From assembly GCF_003123685.1 (NCBI RefSeq), contig NZ_QCYJ01000084.1, positions 558,001-622,000 of the forward strand: a stretch of 64,000 bases of DNA. The letters are read 5' to 3'. The notes under the pieces were generated by a model. The model made no database searches and was not told where the DNA came from. It saw only the letters and a program-made list of their open reading frames with translations. Below are positions 1 through 8,644 of this stretch, in pieces (within the stretch, counting starts at the first letter, position 1; every line of letters begins with the position of its first letter). Source of the DNA: Nocardia aurea (GTDB taxonomy: Bacteria > Actinomycetota > Actinomycetes > Mycobacteriales > Mycobacteriaceae). Made by a program: the position numbers and the translations under genes.

Positions 1-532
1 CCGCGATCTGGTTCGCGCGGCCGGAGGCATCGACGAAGTACCTGGTCCTGATCGCGGTGCCGTCCTCCAGTCGTACGTCCGAGACGTCCGGGCCGGGAGT
101 GAACTCTACGATCCGCTCACCCTGGAACACGTGTGCACCACACGATTCCGCGTGATCGAGCAGAACCGTGTCGAATTCCGCGCGGTTGATGTGGATGGTC
201 CAGCGATGCACGCCGTCGGCCAGGTAGTCGCTGTGCTCGAAGAATCCGACGAAGGGACGGTCGTTGTCCCACTGATAGATTCCGCCGAACTTCTTGATCC
301 AACATTCGCTGGCGAGCACCTTCTCCAGCGCACCGCTGGCCTGCAACACCGGTACCAGCGGATGCGCGCCGGATTCGCCGATGTGCTCACGCGGGAAGAT
401 CTCGCGGTCGAACACCGCGACTCGCAGTCGGGTCTCTCGGCAGAGCATGGCCGCCAGTGTCGACCCGGCGGGACCACCGCCCATGATCACGACGTCGTAC
501 TCGTCGGAACGCTCGCTGATGGATGTGGCCAT
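1..532 (-). CDS. Flavin-dependent halogenase / FAD-dependent oxidoreductase, C-terminus cut by window edge
   Basis: The reading frame is open from an ATG at 532 down to base 1, so about 177 N-terminal residues are visible and the rest lies outside the window. The protein starts MATSISERSDEYDVVIMGGG; the GGGPAGS motif at residues 18-24 is a dinucleotide-binding (FAD) loop. It is followed by FDREIFPREHIGESG, which closely matches the FPRxHIGES stretch of flavin-dependent halogenases and related monooxygenases. The diagnostic WxWxIP halogenase motif would lie beyond the edge, so halogenase and simple FAD monooxygenase cannot be told apart here. It is transcribed divergently from the antiporter gene. 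Given the isonitrile genes nearby, it may tailor an aromatic isonitrile product (inference). Flavin family identity is secure; halogenation is not. Confidence 0.8.
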   Translation of the reverse strand, partial: MATSISERSDEYDVVIMGGGPAGSTLAAMLCRETRLRVAVFDREIFPREHIGESGAHPLVPVLQASGALEKVLASECWIKKFGGIYQWDNDRPFVGFFEHSDYLADGVHRWTIHINRAEFDTVLLDHAESCGAHVFQGERIVEFTPGPDVSDVRLEDGTAIRTRYFVDASGRANQIA

Positions 533-896
533 GAAAAACCTCCGTTGCCGAACCGATTCACGTTCGAAGTCGAATCTCTGAGTGGGGATGCGTTGTCACG
601 ACCGAAGCCGTGACTCCATTGATCGAACGTCGAGATCGCTCGATGATCTGCTCGCAGCGGCCCCACACTCGAGTTCATATCCAAAGTAGCCAAACCAAGT
701 AGACGGCGGACAGTGCGATGTGCGCCAGACAGGTACAGCTTTGCGCCAGTGTCGTCGCCGATATACATGGCGTCGACGTATCGGTCTATTGTCCGTGTTG
801 TCCTCGAACCGTTTTGGTATCCGCTTTCCAGTCGTCACGCCGCTGCGCTCAACATCGGTGCGGGTACCGGTGTTCGTTCCTCGATCGGAGTCGGGC
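533..896. promoter_or_regulatory. Divergent intergenic region between the flavoprotein and antiporter genes
   Basis: This 364-base stretch separates two divergently oriented genes and must hold both promoters. No ORF in it has coding features. A GGAG at 887-890 is a good ribosome-binding site for the TTG at 897. I could not identify convincing -35/-10 boxes or a clear operator. Confidence 0.5.
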
Positions 897-2198
897 TTGG
901 CGCAAAATCAAATTATTTTCCTGTTACTGGACCTCGTCCTCATCATGGTTGCTGCCCACACCCTGGGGCGTGTGGCCGAAAGGCTCGGGCAGCCCGCGGT
1001 ACTCGGTGAGATCACCGCGGGAATCCTGGCCGGACCGACAATTCTCGGCGCCCAGTTGTCCGGCTTTCTCTTTCCCTCGGATGTGCGCACGTATCTGGTC
1101 GCATTCGCGAACTTCGGAGTGCTGCTCTTCATGTTCCTGGCCGGTCTCGAGATCGATCGTGACTCGATCGGCAAGGAGCGCGGATCCGTAGCCGCGGTGG
1201 CGGTCGGTGCCTATGTCACGCCCTTCGCGGTGGGATGTGCGATCGTGCCGTGGTCGTTGAGCAGGCACGTCGGCGACAATCGGATGGGCTTCACACTGTT
1301 CATAGGCGCTGCGCTCGCGGTCACTGCCTTCCCTGTGCTCGCGCGCATACTGCACGATCGTGAACTGCTCGGCTCGCGGGTCGGCCGGCTCGCGATGGCG
1401 AGCGCGGCCGTCGATGACCTGCTCGCGTGGGCAGCACTGGCGGTCGTTATCGGTATCGCACGTCCGGACATCGGCACCCGCTGGTCGGTGTTGCTGGTCA
1501 TCCCGTTGTTCGCGCTGCTGTGGTGGGTTGTGCGCCCTGCGTTGGTCGCGCTGACCAGCTCGATCAGGGTGAGCGGCGGAAACCTCGTGATCGTGGTGGC
1601 GGTGTGTGGCGCGCTGTTGGCGGGAGCGGCCACCGAATGGCTCGGTCTGCACCTGATATTCGGCGCATTCGCATTCGGCCTGATCTTCCCCCGTGATCAG
1701 CGAGGTGCCGTCGTCGGCGAGGTGAAAGTCCTCAGCAGAGTGTTCTTGCCTGCCTTCTTCGTGGTCGTCGGCCTCCATGTCGATCTCGGAACGCTCGACA
1801 GAGCGGGCGTCGGCGAACTCGTCGTGATAGTCGCTGCCGCGCTGTTGGGCAAGATCGGGGGCACCTACGTCGCCGCGCGATGCGTCGGCATCACCCCTCG
1901 GGAGGCCGGAGCGCTCGCGAGTTTGATGAATACCAGAGGTTTGACCGAACTGGTCATCCTCGACATAGGGCTGACGATCGGTTTGGTCGGAGATCGGCTG
2001 TACTCGTTGATGGTGCTGATGGCACTGGTGACCACCGGTATGACCGGTCCGCTGCTGAAGTTGTGCGGAGCGGATCCCCGACGTCGTGCTTCCGGGCCGA
2101 CCGGCGGGCCGGGCAGCTGCGTAGTGGGAAGTCCCGAGAAGCTCGGCCCCTCATCCAGGGCGATGCGACAAACTGCACGAATTCGCCTTCGCGAATAA
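897..2198 (+). CDS. Cation:proton antiporter, CPA2/Kef family
   Basis: The 433-residue protein is almost entirely hydrophobic and reads as a 12-13 segment membrane antiporter. It opens with LAQNQIIFLLL, then LGRVAERLGQPAVLGEITAG, which is the Kef/NhaS3-type first-helix signature, and later FMFLAGLEID and a VDDLLAW segment with the paired acidic residues typical of CPA2 transporters. Such proteins exchange Na+ or K+ for protons across the cytoplasmic membrane. I chose the TTG at 897 because a GGAG sits 6 bases upstream and the frame becomes membrane-like exactly there. An in-frame GTG at 858 and an ATG at 720 would add a basic, non-conserved N-terminus. There is no C-terminal TrkA-N domain. 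In this locus it may support ion homeostasis or self-protection, but nothing ties it directly to the biosynthetic genes. Confidence 0.88.
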   Translation: MAQNQIIFLLLDLVLIMVAAHTLGRVAERLGQPAVLGEITAGILAGPTILGAQLSGFLFPSDVRTYLVAFANFGVLLFMFLAGLEIDRDSIGKERGSVAAVAVGAYVTPFAVGCAIVPWSLSRHVGDNRMGFTLFIGAALAVTAFPVLARILHDRELLGSRVGRLAMASAAVDDLLAWAALAVVIGIARPDIGTRWSVLLVIPLFALLWWVVRPALVALTSSIRVSGGNLVIVVAVCGALLAGAATEWLGLHLIFGAFAFGLIFPRDQRGAVVGEVKVLSRVFLPAFFVVVGLHVDLGTLDRAGVGELVVIVAAALLGKIGGTYVAARCVGITPREAGALASLMNTRGLTELVILDIGLTIGLVGDRLYSLMVLMALVTTGMTGPLLKLCGADPRRRASGPTGGPGSCVVGSPEKLGPSSRAMRQTARIRLRE

Positions 2199-2670
2199 CA
2201 AATTATTGACGTGATACACGCCACATGCTTTACCGGGCCTGTGGGTGTGGCATAGAATGGCGGTCGTAGGGGAGGCCGATAATCGAGATAGCGAGTCGGG
2301 GGAGATTTATGCGAGAATATTCGCGCCAACAGGGGACGATACCTCGTTCGATATGATAGATCTCAATTTTCGTCTCGGTAGCCATCGATTATCTCTAGTT
2401 ATCAGGGAGTAAATCGAAGTTCGATTCATTTATTGCCTATCGGATTGAATTTTCGTCGAGTTCGCAGATCTAGTCGAGGCTGCTCCGGTGCAATGCGTGT
2501 CCACTTCTGCGTTGTTCCGGCATGGTTCGAAGCATTCCCGGCTCTCCTGAAGCGTTTCCGGACGCTGTACTCCGATATGCGACGCACCCGACGAAATGCG
2601 AACCTGCCTTCGCACACAGTTGCACCTCAACCGCGTCCTTTTCGTGTGCACGCGGTCGAAAGGAATGTCG
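2199..2670. promoter_or_regulatory. AT-richer intergenic region upstream of the isonitrile synthase
   Basis: These 472 bases are clearly less GC-rich than their surroundings (for example 2300-2460). I see no gene in them. The reading frame that extends upstream from the synthase to an ATG at 2596 lacks a ribosome-binding site. The stretch contains a perfect 7-base inverted repeat at 2412-2426 and ends with AAAGGA at 2659-2664, the ribosome-binding site for the synthase. It probably holds the promoter of the synthase-oxygenase pair. Confidence 0.5.
2412..2426. promoter_or_regulatory. Inverted repeat, candidate operator
   Basis: AATCGAA and TTCGATT form a perfect 7-base inverted repeat with a single-base spacer, in the AT-rich leader about 245 bases before the synthase start. 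The size and near-zero spacing fit a dimeric regulator site. Which regulator binds, if any, is unknown; the MarR and ArsR genes downstream are candidates. Confidence 0.35.
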
Positions 2671-3720
2671 ATGAATGCAGTCACCGAAACCGCCGCACTA
2701 TTACCTGATCGGATCGAAACCTGTGGCGGCACGACCGGGCCGGTCGTGCCGAAAGAACTCGTCGCCGAGCGGGTCCTGCGCAGAGTCTTCCAGCGTCGTC
2801 GCAGCGCGATGCCGGACGGACCCTGTTCGACCGATCCTTGTCCGCGGTGCTTCGCACCTCATCGGCGGAAGGTTGTCGCCTTCATCGAGGCGAATCGCCC
2901 GATCCACTTCGTGATTCCGGCGTTTCCGGCGAAGTCCCGCAACCGTCGCAAGGTGCTCGGGCGGGTGCCAGATATGGCGGAAGTCGTGGCGATCGAATCG
3001 TTGCAGTCCTTTTGCGACCAGGTCTCCGCGATCTATCCACCGGGGGCGGTCATCACGATCTGTTCTGATGGTCACGTGTTCAGCGATGCCCTCGGCATCC
3101 CCGACGGACACGTCGACGAGTACGGCGCGCACCTACGGCGGATCATCGGCGCGACCGGTGGCGGTTCGATCGGGATGTACGGCCTGAGCGACGCGATGCC
3201 GAAGATGAGCTGGGATGAGCGCCGGCGCACCCTGCTCAACGAGTACTCGGACGGAATCGATGCCATCCGTGATTCGGTCCGAACCCAGGAACCGATGCGT
3301 CGGATGTTCAATGGGATCCACCGATTCATGGTCGAGGACAACTCGGCCATCGAGCCGGAGTTGAGCGCCAACCAGTGCCGGATCCGCTCCAAGCGGACCG
3401 CATACGAGGTGGTGCAGCGCAGTCAGGCATGGAGCGGTTTGGTATCGCACATGTTCCCGGACGCCGTGCGACTCTCGATCCATCCGCAAAGCGATCACAG
3501 CGACAAGATCGGCATGCATCTGCTGCGCACTCACGACAGCTGGCTGACTCCGTGGCACGGTGTCGTTCTGGATGACGGTGCTGGATTCACCCTGGTCAAA
3601 CGCGCGTACGCAGAATCGGTCGGCGCTCGTCTGGTGTGGCGGCACAGTAGGCCGAGCCACTTCGTCCACGATCTCGGCGTTCTCGACGCCGAGGCAACTA
3701 TCGCCGGTGGAGAACAATGA
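2671..3720 (+). CDS. Isonitrile (isocyanide) synthase, PvcA/DIT1 family
   Basis: This 349-residue protein belongs to the PvcA/IsnA/DIT1 family. Its members convert the amino group of an aromatic amino acid, usually L-tyrosine or L-tryptophan, to an isonitrile, taking the extra carbon from ribulose 5-phosphate. Family hallmarks are the central segment with VRLSIHPQSDHSDKIG, then the SWLTPWHGVVLDD stretch that matches the TPWH block of PvcA, in the usual order and spacing. Length is normal for PvcA (about 330). I chose the ATG at 2671, six bases after AAAGGA; an ATG at 2665 lies too close to it. The stop overlaps the start of the downstream oxygenase as ATGA, so the two are translationally coupled like pvcA-pvcB. 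The amino acid substrate cannot be read from the sequence. Confidence 0.9.
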   Translation: MNAVTETAALLPDRIETCGGTTGPVVPKELVAERVLRRVFQRRRSAMPDGPCSTDPCPRCFAPHRRKVVAFIEANRPIHFVIPAFPAKSRNRRKVLGRVPDMAEVVAIESLQSFCDQVSAIYPPGAVITICSDGHVFSDALGIPDGHVDEYGAHLRRIIGATGGGSIGMYGLSDAMPKMSWDERRRTLLNEYSDGIDAIRDSVRTQEPMRRMFNGIHRFMVEDNSAIEPELSANQCRIRSKRTAYEVVQRSQAWSGLVSHMFPDAVRLSIHPQSDHSDKIGMHLLRTHDSWLTPWHGVVLDDGAGFTLVKRAYAESVGARLVWRHSRPSHFVHDLGVLDAEATIAGGEQ

Positions 3721-4526
3721 CACACAGCCTGTCCCGTTCGTGTCCGAGTGGAACCGATCTGCGCCCCTTCGGCACCGTGATCACCGCTGCTGTTCCAGGA
3801 ACATCGCTGGGCGACATCGCGATCGACGGACTCCTCGAGACGGCGCTCAGCGCCAAGGTGGTCGTGCTGCGCGGCTACGAACTACTCGGTATCGAGGAGT
3901 TGGAATCGTATTGCGCCGCGGCGGGCGAGATCCTGCGGTGGGACTTCGGTGCGGTCCTCGATCTCGACGTTCGCGACGACCCGCAGAACTACCTGTTCGA
4001 CTCCGGTGATGTCCCATTTCACTGGGACGGTGCGTTCGCCGCACGCGTACCGAGTTTCTTCCTGTTCCAGTGCGTCACCGGCAGTCCCGCCGGGGCCGGC
4101 GGCGAAACGGTGTTCTGCGATTCGGTCGCCGTGTACGACGAAGCGCCCGAAGAGCTTCGGGAGTTGTGGCGCCGGACCACCGTCACCTATCGCACGGATA
4201 AATTGGCTCACTACGGCGGTCTGCTCACCAGTCCGCTGCTCGGAACCCACCCGGCGACCGGCGAGACCGTCATCAGGTACGCCGAGCCGCTGGATCCGGC
4301 CCGGTATCTGAATCCGCTGTTTCTGACCGTCGAGGGAGTTTCTCCCGAGGACGCCTCGTATGTGATGGAGGATCTCGCGATTCGGCTGCACGATCCGAAG
4401 TACTGCTACTCCCACCACTGGGACAGCGGAGACATCATGATCGTGGAGAACCACGGCCTGTTGCACGGCCGCAATCGTTTCACCGGGTCCACCCGACGCC
4501 GACTTCAGCGAATCCAGATCATTTGA
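3717..4526 (+). CDS. Fe(II)/2-oxoglutarate-dependent oxygenase, PvcB/IsnB-like
   Basis: The 269-residue protein is a TauD/TfdA-type non-heme iron oxygenase. The iron-binding HxD is the HWD at residues 102-104 (after DVPF), and the distal histidine is in NHGLLHGRNRF near residue 250. An arginine in the terminal RRRLQRIQI is the likely 2-oxoglutarate anchor. Its start overlaps the isonitrile synthase stop by four bases. In known isonitrile pathways the PvcB/IsnB partner acts on the isonitrile amino acid, oxidising and often decarboxylating it to a vinyl isonitrile or making an alpha,beta-unsaturated acid. That pairing makes the role here very likely, although the exact outcome (desaturation, decarboxylation or hydroxylation) cannot be predicted. 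Confidence 0.88.
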   Translation: MTHSLSRSCPSGTDLRPFGTVITAAVPGTSLGDIAIDGLLETALSAKVVVLRGYELLGIEELESYCAAAGEILRWDFGAVLDLDVRDDPQNYLFDSGDVPFHWDGAFAARVPSFFLFQCVTGSPAGAGGETVFCDSVAVYDEAPEELRELWRRTTVTYRTDKLAHYGGLLTSPLLGTHPATGETVIRYAEPLDPARYLNPLFLTVEGVSPEDASYVMEDLAIRLHDPKYCYSHHWDSGDIMIVENHGLLHGRNRFTGSTRRRLQRIQII

Positions 4527-4563
4527 GACGCTCGGGCATTCGCGCCTCCGGTTCGGACAGCGA

Positions 4564-5262
4564 TCAGCCTGCCAGCCGTTCGGCGGGATAGCCGCGCAGG
4601 GCCGGATCGGCATCCCCCACCACGACAGGATGGCCGACCAGGTCGAACATCGAGATGTCGGAGTGGTGGTCGCCGAACGCCGCACAATCGCGTAGATCGA
4701 TTCCGTGCTCGTCGGCGTAGCGGCGCACCGCGACCGCCTTATCGGGTCCGACCATCGTGGCGGTGACGGAACCGGTATAGCGGCCGCGGTCGATCTCCAG
4801 GTCGGTGCACAACACCGCGTGCGCGCGGATCTGCTCCGCGATGGGAGCCAGGGCGGCGTCGAACGAACCGGATACGAGCACGATGTGTGCGCCGGTGTCA
4901 GCGATTTCGGCCAGTCGACGCAGAACCGCTTCGTTGAAGTAGCCCGCCGCGGCGCTGCGGTCGGTGAACCATTCGCGGCCGACTGCTCGCACGTCGGCGA
5001 CGTCCCGGCCGGCCCAGTGCCGATAGAGCCAGCGATGGGAGTCCGCGCGGCCCAGCCCGGCTGCGCGCAAGGATCGGAACCTCTGGACGGTTTCGTGTTC
5101 GGCTGCCGGTGAGTGACACGCCGGACGCCCTTCGCGCCTGTGTGCGTCGAATTCGAAGAGTGAGAGGAATGTGATATCCCGGACCAATGTCTCGTCGACG
5201 TCGACGAACGCGGTCGATATCGGCCGACGTGCGTCTGAACTCGTTGTTTCGTAATAATTCAT
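4564..5262 (-). CDS. HAD-IB family phosphatase (SerB-like)
   Basis: The 232-residue protein has all four haloacid dehalogenase motifs. Motif I is AFVDVDETLV, with the nucleophile and acid/base aspartates. Motif II is VLVSGSF. The motif III lysine is in GPDKAV, and motif IV is AFGDHHSDISM. The helical cap between motifs I and II is the subclass IB type seen in phosphoserine phosphatase and in HAD enzymes of natural-product loci. I placed the start at the ATG at 5262, which has AAGGTG a few bases upstream; a longer frame reaches 5385 but has no ribosome-binding site. It converges on the oxygenase gene with a 37-base gap and diverges from the rhodanese gene. The substrate is unknown; a phosphorylated metabolite is expected. 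Confidence 0.85.
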   Translation of the reverse strand: MNYYETTSSDARRPISTAFVDVDETLVRDITFLSLFEFDAHRREGRPACHSPAAEHETVQRFRSLRAAGLGRADSHRWLYRHWAGRDVADVRAVGREWFTDRSAAAGYFNEAVLRRLAEIADTGAHIVLVSGSFDAALAPIAEQIRAHAVLCTDLEIDRGRYTGSVTATMVGPDKAVAVRRYADEHGIDLRDCAAFGDHHSDISMFDLVGHPVVVGDADPALRGYPAERLAG

Positions 5263-5386
5263 GCAATCACCTTTTTGAAAGATATCAATCTCGGGGTACC
5301 CATATCGAGTGCGGTCTCGATGGACAGTGAGAATCCATGGCCTACGGATGTGGGATACCTGATCACAAAGTATCGGAGTCGGCAAT

Positions 5387-6241
5387 ATGGCATTGATCGA
5401 AGAATCGCCGTTGGTTTCCTGTGAGTGGCTGCTCGAGCATTTGGACGACAGTGATGTGGTGGTCGTCGAAGTGGGCCAGTTGAACGGTTACGAGACAACT
5501 CGGGCGCGATACCTGGCCGGCCACATACCGACAGCTCTGTGGATCGATTGGGCATCCGAACTGCGCAACCCCGACTGTGTCGGAGTGTTGGAGCAGGAGA
5601 TGTTCGAGAATCTGATGGCGGCCAAGGGGATCCGCGATACCGACCTCGTCGTACTCTACAGTGCGGACAACAACATCTGGTCCACCTCGGCATATTGGCA
5701 CTTCCGGCTGTTCGGCCATGCTCGGACGAGCGTTCTCGACGGTGGTCGAACGAAATGGGAGCGACTCGGATATCCGATGGACTCGGTATCCCCCCGACCT
5801 TCGATGACCGTTTATCGCTCCGCCGGTGTGGACGAATCGATTCGGGCGCTTCGGTCGGATGTCCTCGGTTCGTTGACAACGTCCGCTTTCATCGATGCTC
5901 GAGAACCTGAGGAATATCGGGGCGAGACCTTCTCGCCCTCCGATGCGCCCAATGCCATGGGCGGTCAGCGAGCCGGTCATATACCTGGTGCGGTCAATGT
6001 GCCGTGGCGACTGGCGGGTAATGCCGATCACACGTTCAAGAGACTGCCGGAACTTCGCGAAGTATTCGCTGAAGCGAATTTTTCCGCGAATGCGGCGGTG
6101 ATCACCTACTGCTGGGTCGGTGCGCGGTCGGCGTATTCCTGGTTCGTTCTGCGCGAGTTGATGGGCCTGCGCGATGTACGTAATTACGACGGTTCATGGG
6201 CGGAATACGGAAGTAGTGTCGGGGCGCCCATCGAGGTGTGA
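5387..6241 (+). CDS. Thiosulfate/3-mercaptopyruvate sulfurtransferase, two rhodanese domains
   Basis: The 284-residue protein has the length and layout of a tandem-domain rhodanese. The N-terminal domain (about residues 8-135) has no active cysteine: its loop is YSADNNIWS. The C-terminal domain carries the catalytic Cys242 in the loop YCWVGARSA, and the inter-domain linker includes the conserved FIDAREPEEYRGE and GHIPGAVNVPW segments. Rhodaneses transfer sulfane sulfur from thiosulfate or mercaptopyruvate to cyanide or other thiophiles. Next to an isonitrile synthase this is suggestive, since an isonitrile is cyanide-like and could be sulfurated to an isothiocyanate or detoxified (inference). 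It diverges from the phosphatase gene across 124 bases and converges on the MarR gene with an 8-base gap. Confidence 0.9.
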   Translation: MALIEESPLVSCEWLLEHLDDSDVVVVEVGQLNGYETTRARYLAGHIPTALWIDWASELRNPDCVGVLEQEMFENLMAAKGIRDTDLVVLYSADNNIWSTSAYWHFRLFGHARTSVLDGGRTKWERLGYPMDSVSPRPSMTVYRSAGVDESIRALRSDVLGSLTTSAFIDAREPEEYRGETFSPSDAPNAMGGQRAGHIPGAVNVPWRLAGNADHTFKRLPELREVFAEANFSANAAVITYCWVGARSAYSWFVLRELMGLRDVRNYDGSWAEYGSSVGAPIEV

Positions 6242-6249
6242 GCGGCCGA

Positions 6250-6756
6250 TCAGTCGGGTGCGGGGTCGGCTCCGCAGCCGCCCCCGACGTCGATGCGCCG
6301 GACCGCGCGTACGCCGCTCCGTACGCCGAGACGCTGAAGGAATTCGAGCAGCAGAATCCGCTGATCGGGGTCGAAGGGCTCGAGGAGATCGGTCTCGTAT
6401 CGGTCGAGCACGGCTTCCGCCTCGCGGAGCAGTTCTTCGCCTGCGGGCAGTACGTGCAGGGCATGCGCGCGGCGTTGTACCGGGTGTCTGCGACGGGTGA
6501 GCAGACCTCGCTGTTCCAGGTCGTCCACCATGCCGACCATCACGTTGCGGTGGATGCGCAGCGATTCACACAGTTGCTGCTGCGAGAGTCCCTCGCGGTC
6601 GATCAGCGTGCTGAGCACGGCGACGTGCCTCGGCTGGATGCCGAGTGGGGTGAGCAATGCCGCGAACTGCTCGGTCGTGTGGACGCCGAGTTGAGCGAGC
6701 AGGAACGTCGGATGCGCGTCGAGCCCGACGTGCGCGCGGTCGCTGTTGGAGGGCAT
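6250..6756 (-). CDS. MarR-family transcriptional regulator
   Basis: The 168-residue protein has the MarR winged-helix core: LTPLGIQPRHVAVLSTL, then LSQQQLCESLRIHRNVMVGMVDDLEQRGLL as the recognition helix, and RRRHPVQRRAHALHVLPAGEELL as the wing. It is a cytoplasmic dimeric repressor type that usually responds to small aromatic ligands. I chose the ATG at 6756; a TTG at 6765 is also possible. It is transcribed divergently from the MFS exporter across about 120 bases, the classic MarR-efflux pair, so it probably represses that exporter and itself. The C-terminal tail is glycine- and proline-rich. Confidence 0.88.
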   Translation of the reverse strand: MPSNSDRAHVGLDAHPTFLLAQLGVHTTEQFAALLTPLGIQPRHVAVLSTLIDREGLSQQQLCESLRIHRNVMVGMVDDLEQRGLLTRRRHPVQRRAHALHVLPAGEELLREAEAVLDRYETDLLEPFDPDQRILLLEFLQRLGVRSGVRAVRRIDVGGGCGADPAPD

Positions 6757-6794
6757 GTCGATCAACTTACCGCGACATCGAGAGACTCACCTCT

Positions 6795-6807
6795 AGTGCG
6801 AATCACT
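6795..6807. promoter_or_regulatory. Short inverted repeat, possible MarR operator
   Basis: AGTG and CACT arms flank a 5-base spacer (CGAAT) in the divergent region between the MarR and MFS genes. The arms are short, so this is only a candidate; position rather than sequence is the main support. Confidence 0.3.
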
Positions 6808-6875
6808 TGATGTGCATATCCTTGCTGGGGCAGTAGCCGTCGCCTCCATGTCCGAACCGAAAGGTCGAAGAACTC

Positions 6876-8576
6876 ATGCGCACCCGCACGTTGGAGCCCG
6901 CCGAGACGGGCACCACCCCATCCGCATCCCCGGGTCGGGGACCCTGGGCAGCATTCATCGTGGTTCTCGTCGCCGCGTTCATGGATCTGCTCGACATGAC
7001 GATCGTCAACGTCACCGTTCCCACGTTGCAGGAGGATCTGGGAGCGACATACACGCAGATCGAATGGACGATCTCCGGCTATGTGCTCGGCTTCGCGGCC
7101 ATGCTGATCACCGGCGGACGGCTCGGTGACATCTACGGCCGCCGCAGACTGTTCCTGATCGGTGTCGCGAGTTTCACCGTCGCGTCGGCGCTGTGCGGTC
7201 TGTCCACGACACCGGAAATGCTCATCGTTTCGCGATTGCTCCAGGGCGCTATGGCAGGGCTCATGGTTCCGCAGGTGCTTTCGATCGTGCAAGCCACTTT
7301 CCCGCCGGGTGAACGCAAGCGGGCGATCGGCATCTTCGGTGGTGTCAGCGGACTGGCCGCGGTGGCGGGAATGGTCGTCGGTGGCGCACTCGTCGCACTG
7401 GATCTGTTCGGCTGGTCCTGGCGTCCGATCTTCCTGATCAACATCCCGGTCGGCGTCGCGGCGTTCGTCGCGGGTCGCATGCTGATCCCGGAGTCGCGTT
7501 CAGACTCCACGCCGCGCCTGGATCCCGTCGGCATGGTCATGGCTGTCGTCGCGGTGACGCTGTTGGTCTATCCGCTCACCGAAGGACGCCGGTTGGATTG
7601 GCCCGCATGGACATTCGTATCGATAGCGGCATCGGTTGTCGTCTTCGCGTTGTTCGTGCTGTTCGAACGTCGACGCACGGATACGGTCGGCTCACCGCTG
7701 GTTGTGCTCGCGCTGTTCCGATTGAAATCGTTCAGCTCGGGGCTAAGTGTGTGGTTGCTGTTCAATCTCGCCATGGGCGGCTACTTCGTCGTGTGGACCC
7801 TCTACATGCAGATCGGTCTCGGCTGGTCGGCATTGCACGCCGGACTCGTCGCGGCGACCTTCGCTGTCGGCGCGGGCCTCGGCGCGGGCTCGTCGATGGA
7901 GTTGCTCGTACCCAGGTTCGGTCGCGGTGTGCTGCTGGTGGGGTCGCTGATCACGGCGGCAGGTTTCGTCCTCTACGCCCAGCTCGCCCGACTTTTCGGT
8001 GGTGACATCGACACCGCCGCGATGTCGGCGGTCCTCGTCTTCACCGGCATCGGATTCGGCATGATGTTCGCCTCGACCATGGAGGTGGTGCTGGCCGATA
8101 CGCCAGCCACCGACGCGGGGTCGGCTTCGGGCCTGCTCAACACCGCCCAGCAACTCGGGATGGCGCTCGGTGTCGCCTTGGCGGGTGTGCTGTTCTTCAC
8201 CGTCTTGGACGAGGGCTCGGCCGGGGGAGCCGCGACCGCGGTGGTGAGTCTGCGCTCGGATTTGAACGCCGCGGGAATTCCGGCCCCCGCGCAGGAGGAG
8301 ATCATCAGCGCATTCGGTCGGTGCTTCCACGATCGGTCGGCATCCCAGGATCCCGGCGCGCTTCCCGAGAGCTGCCGGGTCGTGAGTCCGCCGGGGCCCG
8401 TTACCGACGCGCTCACCGAAGCGGGCGAGACTGCCCGCGCCGCGAATTTCTCCGACGCGTTCGCCGACACCCTGATCGCGGGGGCGGCGATTCTCGTGGC
8501 CGTCTTCGGCCTGATCTTCCTGCTGCCGGGCCGGGGCAGAAAGGTCGGCGCGCCGACCGCCGCTGTCCCGAGCTAG
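6876..8576 (+). CDS. MFS drug/metabolite exporter, DHA2 (14-TM) family
   Basis: The 566-residue membrane protein fits the EmrB/QacA branch of the major facilitator superfamily. The first helix carries DLLDMTIVNVTVPTL, a DHA2 signature. Motif A is GGRLGDIYGRRRLFL after helix 2, and the RLLQGAMAGLMVPQ and GLAAVAGMVVGGAL segments match motifs B and C of proton antiporters. About 14 hydrophobic segments are visible, with a longer polar loop before the last helix. It is driven by proton exchange and would export hydrophobic small molecules. Its divergent MarR regulator and neighbouring biosynthetic genes make it the likely exporter for the isonitrile product, though this is inferred from position only. 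Confidence 0.9.
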   Translation: MRTRTLEPAETGTTPSASPGRGPWAAFIVVLVAAFMDLLDMTIVNVTVPTLQEDLGATYTQIEWTISGYVLGFAAMLITGGRLGDIYGRRRLFLIGVASFTVASALCGLSTTPEMLIVSRLLQGAMAGLMVPQVLSIVQATFPPGERKRAIGIFGGVSGLAAVAGMVVGGALVALDLFGWSWRPIFLINIPVGVAAFVAGRMLIPESRSDSTPRLDPVGMVMAVVAVTLLVYPLTEGRRLDWPAWTFVSIAASVVVFALFVLFERRRTDTVGSPLVVLALFRLKSFSSGLSVWLLFNLAMGGYFVVWTLYMQIGLGWSALHAGLVAATFAVGAGLGAGSSMELLVPRFGRGVLLVGSLITAAGFVLYAQLARLFGGDIDTAAMSAVLVFTGIGFGMMFASTMEVVLADTPATDAGSASGLLNTAQQLGMALGVALAGVLFFTVLDEGSAGGAATAVVSLRSDLNAAGIPAPAQEEIISAFGRCFHDRSASQDPGALPESCRVVSPPGPVTDALTEAGETARAANFSDAFADTLIAGAAILVAVFGLIFLLPGRGRKVGAPTAAVPS

Positions 8577-8644
8577 CCGTACCCGTGGCGAGCTCCGCGG
8601 TGGTGAACGTGGGGCTCGCCGATGGACGCGATCCACGAAAGACG

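Noticed and set aside
131..613. Plus-strand frame over the left edge
   Set aside because: The minus-strand frame encodes a clear FAD-binding protein; the plus-strand translation has no features.
908..1778. Antisense frames over the antiporter
   Set aside because: The sense frame is a well-formed membrane transporter; the antisense ones are His/Arg-rich shadows.
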